A stretch of DNA of 64,000 bases from contig NHZP01000022.1 of the NCBI GenBank assembly GCA_003313425.1, forward strand, positions 868,001 to 932,000, read 5' to 3'. This document shows positions 59,215 through 64,000 of the stretch, in pieces. The notes below the pieces were generated by a model. That model searched no databases, had not been told where the DNA came from, and saw only the letters and a list, made by a program, of their open reading frames with translations. The stretch is from Pseudopyrenochaeta lycopersici (lineage: Eukaryota; Ascomycota; Dothideomycetes; Pleosporales; Pseudopyrenochaetaceae). Position numbers and translations under genes: made by a program. Numbering within the stretch: the first letter of the stretch is position 1; each line of letters opens with the position of its first letter.

Positions 59215-60365
59215 CAAAAGATGCAAAAAACTTCCTGTTTGCCGAGTACCATGCTGTGTTCAGGGTTTAGCGTATGTAGCGGAATGAAAAAGTGTAGTTA
59301 CGTTTACACTATGATGGCTCTTCTTGAGCTTACAATGGGTGGATGAGGCTACGCCTTGCATCTTTGTCTGACATCAGCCATCTTTCTAGTTAGAGGAGAC
59401 AGATGGATGCGCGGCAAAGAAGGTTTTCAGCCTTGCTGCTTGGCTTTGATGGTGATCACATTTGACAAGACGCTCTTTAGGACACCACATTGCTCCTTTC
59501 TCTACTTCTTAACCACATTAACAGATTAACGTATGAATTATTTTCGCACCCACGCTTTCAGTCTTAGTCGGGTGCCCTTAAAGTAGCCGTCTTACTACAT
59601 TCCACTTTCTCTAGTTCAGGGACTAAACATCAAACCTGCTCATTCGCTGTCTACCGCTATAATTAGCTAAAGAAAAATATGAAAAGAATCTCATTCAACT
59701 ATCGTACGCCTTGTCCACGCACCCTGTGAGCCTGTGAGCTATATCATTAAGGTTGTCATCAGGAAATCCTGGTAAATTCACATCATTATCAGTAACATGT
59801 TTCACCAGCGAGCGGCGCACTTCAAAATACACATCTCACCCTTGAGACTCTGCCGGCAAGCCAAGCATGCTTGCAGAACTCGATGGCTTCCTCCCTCCTG
59901 TTCCCCTACCTGCCCTGCTTCAAGCATAGTACTCCGAATTAGCCCTAAGTTGCCTACATACCCTTAAAGCGTGCATGAGAGTCCGTACCGCCTCTTCATC
60001 GTAGATTGAACACCAGCTGTCAGGACACAGGTCTGCTCCCACTGCGCCAAACAACCAAAAAGGTAACAATGATCTGCTATCTGCAGATTATGCTGAACAG
60101 AATAGTACTTAACGTCGTACTGGTGACCAGCCAGCGGCTACCTTAGCTCTCCGCCTTTGTAGCCTGACATCAGCTATAGAAGTCTGCACCAAGATCTGTT
60201 GACATCACAGTCAGAGAGGTTTGGAGATAGTTCAAATCAAATAATAGCTAGCTCAGAACATTGCATCGTAATGGATATGCAGCTACCTGAGCAGTGCTAC
60301 GATATTTGGCTGGCCATGAGACGAAGGCCTGGGACTGACTAGAAATCAATATTGCACACTGCTGC
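59215..60365. other. Intergenic DNA, possibly with a degraded gene fragment
   Basis: Ordinary GC. Mostly no frame. On the minus strand about 60065-59930 reads WLFGAVGADLCPDSWCSIYD and AVRTLMHALRVCRQLRANSE without stop and looks like protein-coding sequence, but frames break on both sides. I do not recognise the family. The rest (59215-59900, 60080-60365) shows nothing. Confidence 0.4.
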
Positions 60366-60367
60366 TA

Positions 60368-61681
60368 ACGTGTCCTACAAGCGAGCGCCGCGCACAAGCG
60401 AGCGCCGCACCCCACCAAGTTTGAGCACCTCTCTCATCTTAACGTACAATAGCTCAACGCCACGCTCTTTAAATGCCTTTAAACAAAGCAGATATCTAGC
60501 TTACTATCTTAGCTATTTATACGCATTAAATTAGTAGTAACTAGCCTGCTGCAGTAATCTTTAACGTGTCTAAAAGAATAATCCGTCGCTAACGCGCTAG
60601 GACTACTACTTAACGCAATTACTAGCCTAACTTAAGGAAGCTTACCTAGCTAGAAGAGGAGGTAATAGTTAATTATATACTTAATCTAGATCAGCGTAGA
60701 TTTCCGCCTATATACGCAGCTATAGGTAATATAGCTAATAAGCTGCTATTAACGTGTAGTAGAGGTCTAGTTAGCATAAATTAGCTATCTATACCCTCTA
60801 CATGCTACCTTACTTATCTTATCTGCTGCAGCCTCTTAATATTAGCTACTTCTCTCCTCTTAAGAAGGCGTATAGCCGCTAGATAGAGAGCTTAATTAAG
60901 GCCTATATTAACTATATTACTAAGCTTAAATTTCTGCCTACCTTTAAAGTAGTATTTAATTAAGCTTTTACTATGGTTAATATACGCTCAGCATTTTAAG
61001 AAGCAGGCCTTGTTCCTCTCTAGCCAGACGTTGTCTTGTTAAGGCTAGATGTCTAGCTGCGTACGCTATTACTAGCAGCTCAGTTAGGAGCTCGGGAAGG
61101 AGCTCAGCTAGGAGCTCTCTAGGAGCCTCAAACACCAAGGAACGTACGTGAGCTTAAGGCTCAATCTACTCTAATTAGCGATCGCCTTTAACAGTATAAC
61201 AGCTTATCACTAGCCTTAATTATTAAGGCGTTTAGTTAGTTTAAGAAGGGGGCTATAGTAGGGATATATAAAGCTAAGCTAATAGAGGATAAGATTACTA
61301 GCCTTAAGTAAGCTAATAAGGTAGTAACTTAGCAGAAGAAGCGTAAGAGAAGGCAGATTTAGAAAGGAGGAGTCTTAATAAAGGGAGCTAGAGAAGATTT
61401 ACTTACTTAGTAAGAGGTTAAGTAGTAAATGGAGCGTAAACTACGCTAAAGTAGAGGGTAACTAGGACCTAGCTGTAAGACTCTAGCACGCTATAAAAGA
61501 TATAGAGAGACTAGACATAACTTGCGTATATGTAAAAAAGATACTAAAGGTGCTACTAAAGCTAGTATCTAGATATCTAAATAGTAATTAATTTTATAGT
61601 TAAGTAGGATGCTTATAGAGGTGCGCAAAGTTAGTAGGGTGGTCAGCTCGCTTACATGGCCCGCTCGCTTACCATGTACGT
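60368..61681 (+). mobile_element. Deleted Fot1/pogo-type transposon (1,314 bp)
   Basis: Ends ACGTGTCCTAC and, in reverse complement, ACGTACATGG; both inverted arms carry two AAGCGAGC copies and a CCCCACCAA / CCCTACTAA block. Flanked by TA (60366-60367, 61682-61683). Encodes only parts of a transposase. Related in end structure to 32787-34632 but a different family. Confidence 0.82.
60570..61570 (+). pseudogene. Pogo-type transposase remnant lacking the catalytic core
   Basis: An N-terminal HTH_Tnp_Tc5-like part (about 60640-60790: EEEVIVNYILNLDQRRFPPI) is directly followed by LQPLNISYFSPLKKAYSRQI (about 60830). The intervening DDE catalytic segment, about 200 residues in the pogo copy at 32787, is missing. 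The C-terminal part has LVPLQPDVVLLRLDVQL, TPRNVRELKAQS and a zinc-knuckle-like C-x-x-x-x-R-Y-K-R-Y...H...C near 61475. TAA/TAG stops. Non-functional by deletion and RIP. Confidence 0.78.
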
Positions 61682-61689
61682 TATTTGAC

Positions 61690-62163
61690 TTAACCTTTGA
61701 TGAATTTTGATGATGAACGTGGTTGATCCATTCTGTGTTCCCTATTTTCTCCTTTTATGGAGAGTGCGTGTGCCAAGTGGTTACACCCGAGCTTTGTACT
61801 ACAATACAGTATCGCGTACCCTCGCTTATATCTGACAAGACATAAGGCGCCATATAGAGTCGCAATCCCAACTGTTTTGAGATTTTCGTTCATGCCTTCG
61901 AGGATGTCCTCACTGACCATAATAATAGCTAAATCGCCATATTGCGTGCTAGGCAGCGCGTCTGTGCAAATTGTGTTGCCAGATCGAGCACCAAGAAAAA
62001 TCATGCTATGTACACCACGTTGAAGAAAATGTTCCTGAGAATTTGAATGACGCGAAGTCCATGGTATTGCAGTCTCGTGATCATGTGTACCCCTGCTGCA
62101 AAAGACCCGCAGATTATATGAATTAAAAACTACAAGTTTAGTTATTGTAAGGCTTTCCAGCAT
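61690..62163 (-). CDS. Hypothetical ORF (157 codons)
   Basis: Complete frame on the minus strand, ATG at 62163, stop at 61690, ordinary GC. Middle part reads MIFLGARSGNTICTDALPST and IIMVSEDILEGMNENLKTVG, with protein-like composition. No family recognised. It may be an exon or the remnant of a larger gene. The 3' end lies 8 bp from the pogo remnant's TA, so the original C terminus could have been cut by that insertion. Confidence 0.35.
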   Translation of the reverse strand: MLESLTITKLVVFNSYNLRVFCSRGTHDHETAIPWTSRHSNSQEHFLQRGVHSMIFLGARSGNTICTDALPSTQYGDLAIIMVSEDILEGMNENLKTVGIATLYGALCLVRYKRGYAILYCSTKLGCNHLAHALSIKGENREHRMDQPRSSSKFIKG

Positions 62164-62374
62164 ATAGCTGCCTTTTTATCTCTTTCCTCCTCCTTTACCC
62201 ACCTTCTTCCAATGATTTCGCTTCTTCGATCTGATAGGTCAAAAGAAGAGCCCGTGCTAGTTTTCTAGACACTTTGCCCTCGTGTCTCTTGATCAATGCT
62301 GGTGGAGACACTTGACTACCACAGTTTGTTTTACTAATGCTACATGGAGACATAGATGCTGGACCTACACTCTT

Positions 62375-64000
62375 TCAATAGCTCGAAAAGCCTGATAAAA
62401 CGTCGTGAATATCATTTGGTAAAGCAATGCCTCGCCAGTCTGGCCAACCATCGGCTGTATCAAGAAAGGTATCCATTGCCGACAGCGATCCTCGTATGGG
62501 CTGTTGCACCATGTTTACCATAGATTGTGTCTCAAATAGTCGATCCCTCGAGCCACGACCTTGGGGACTGGAACTGCTGTGCTGATTAAGGTTAGAGTTT
62601 CCTGCCGGGAAGTGGCGCCTGTCAAGATGGGATGGTGCGTTTATATATGAAAGCATTGAACTTGGCTGTGTACGATATAAATGATCTGAAATTTGAGAAC
62701 CGGCATGTGAAAACTCTTCTAAAGGGCCGGGGAAAGGTTCAGACTCCTGCAGAGCGTGCGGCCGTGGTCTGTGCCGTTGTGAGGCCTTAGATCGATCAGG
62801 ACCTACAAAGCCGTTGTGGGCGCTCGGGGGAGGTGTCTGGAGAATAGAAGCACCAGCTAGTACGGCTCCTAGGTCTTCCGAGTTATTATATTCCAAGTCC
62901 ACACCTTCTGACAAAGCAGTATTACCTGACATGATCTTAGCTACTGGTACGTGAACTGCTAAGCATCTCGGTGTAACACTTACGATCCATGATTTGAGTT
63001 CCGTTATCGGCGTTGTCATTACTAATTTGTTGGGAACGTGTAACTTCTTCTCTTTGAGATTCCGATTCGGTACACTGAATGTGGGAAAAGGTTGGCCGCC
63101 GATCCCTATTTACGGGGCTTGAGAGCTGGTGACCTTCCAGCTGCGCTTCGAGCGTCTCCAGGTTCTGCTGCAGGGCTGTATTGACGTCCCAGAATGATAC
63201 GCATCGTTTATGAGTCAAATTCAGCACTTCGAATTTAGACTTGATCAGCGTTCGACTGGTATCGTCTTGTGAGAATTGCATCCTGAGCAGCTGGACAGCG
63301 GATGCTAGCCAAATTGTGCTGGAAAGAAATGGATTTATATAACGGATATGGTCTTCGTGGCTGGCGCAGATTATGGCAAGAATTTTATCAGTAGCTTCAA
63401 AGTATTGTACTAAGGCCGCATTCTCAACGTCATGAGCAGGCAAGACATGATTAGACCGCGAATGAGGTTGGTTGCGAGCCGATGGACGAGTGGAGGAACC
63501 GATCGTCTGCCGATTAGGTGGAATGCGACTTCTGAAGACCTCATACCGATGAATCATAAGCCTGGCAAGCTGAGACATTACATAGATGTTGTAGATACCA
63601 CAGTGAAGTTGGCGTTGTGATATGACTTCTCCAGGTGCCCTAGGGCCAAAAGCAAGGTACTGATTACGATATAGCAAATGTGTCGGCAAAGCCATATTAA
63701 AGCAATGTATCGAGTTGGCAAGTAGCTCAAGCTTTTTGACCGCTTGTATATTCAGATCCTTTCTCTCGTACACATGATGGTCGAAGGTGCTAAAGGTTTC
63801 TCGGTCGTCATTGGGTGGGACTTGAGATGGTATGCTCCGTGGGCTTGAGACGACCTGAGCCTCTTTCATGAGCGAGTTGATGACTAGAAACCATGCCTTT
63901 GGAGACTGATTACCGCATGCCTGGAGCGCTTTCCAGCGGCTGACGGGATCCTGCTCCATGAAACAACTCTGCCGCGGCCTATTTTGAAACCAGTCCTGGT
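62375..64000 (-). CDS. Fungal-specific transcription factor, C-terminal part (5' end outside window)
   Basis: Frame is open to the window edge and runs 64000-62984, then an intron of 40 or 43 bp (62983 to 62944 or 62941, donor GTAAGTG), then 62943-62375 with TGA stop; about 527 residues visible. The upstream exon has RWKALQACGNQSPKAWFLV, ALPTHLLYRNQYLAFGPRAP, YNIYVMSQLARLMIHRYEVF and FLSSTIWLASAVQLLRMQF, which resemble the regulatory middle-homology/C-terminal region of Zn2Cys6 transcription factors. The last exon is Ser/Pro/Gln-rich and ends GWPDWRGIALPNDIHDVLSG, a typical activator C terminus. The DNA-binding domain is not in the window, so the zinc-cluster class is inferred. Acceptor CAGTAG offers two in-frame splice sites. 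Confidence 0.75.

Noticed and set aside
1..64000. tRNA, rRNA genes or CRISPR arrays.
   Set aside because: No cloverleaf with conserved arms, no rRNA core sequence and no regularly spaced direct repeats were seen; the tRNA-like 12-mer at 8951 is a primer-binding site.

Overview
The window looks like a chromosome segment of a filamentous ascomycete (Pezizomycotina). Two islands of ordinary, GC-balanced sequence (about 39.6-41.7 kb and 57.3-64 kb) sit in a very AT-rich, transposon-filled block. The islands carry fungal-type genes with short introns: a cytochrome P450, a fungal transcription-factor C-terminal region, and an uncharacterised fungal membrane-anchored protein. In the AT-rich block, transposon reading frames can be followed for kilobases in one frame. 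Their premature stops are almost all TAA or TAG where CAA or CAG (Gln) is expected, and C-to-T/G-to-A missense changes accompany them (H to Y, D to N). This is the footprint of repeat-induced point mutation (RIP).

Layout. 1-31.5 kb is one nest. A plus-strand Ty3/gypsy chromovirus (element A, extending past the left edge) was hit by two Ty1/copia elements (1-1747 and 3658-9085), by a small GC-rich LTR-like repeat (9876-10254), and by a very large gypsy element B (11110-29868). B was itself hit by a second chromovirus C (13084-19789, minus strand) and by a short solo-LTR-like repeat; a sister copy of that repeat hit C. From 31.5 to 39.6 kb, almost featureless AT-rich DNA carries solo LTR-like repeats, a Fot1/pogo element, a Tc1/mariner element and a long-TIR MITE that ends 115 bp before the start of an intact gene (39697-41334). 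41.7-55.8 kb is a second nest: chromovirus E, hit by a solo LTR, a GC-rich repeat, a hAT-type MITE and another chromovirus F (which carries its own insertion). 55.8-57.3 kb holds a retroelement fragment, the 3' end of a Tad-like LINE, a GAA microsatellite and a 12-bp minisatellite. A five-exon P450 gene (57535-59214), a deleted pogo relative (60368-61681), an unassigned ORF (61690-62163, minus) and the C-terminal part of a transcription factor (62375 to the right edge, minus) follow.

Most insertions could be dated relative to each other because both ends and the target-site duplications are visible. Two transposon features go beyond ordinary gag-pol. (1) B carries an additional same-strand reading frame of about 1,080 codons between integrase and the 3' LTR. 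(2) All three copies of the A/C/E chromovirus family carry a coiled-coil-like reading frame on the opposite strand between the chromodomain and the 3' LTR. The P450 and the transcription factor may be the edge of a metabolic locus, but nothing else in the window proves a shared pathway. All calls come from reading the sequence by eye; no database search was run.
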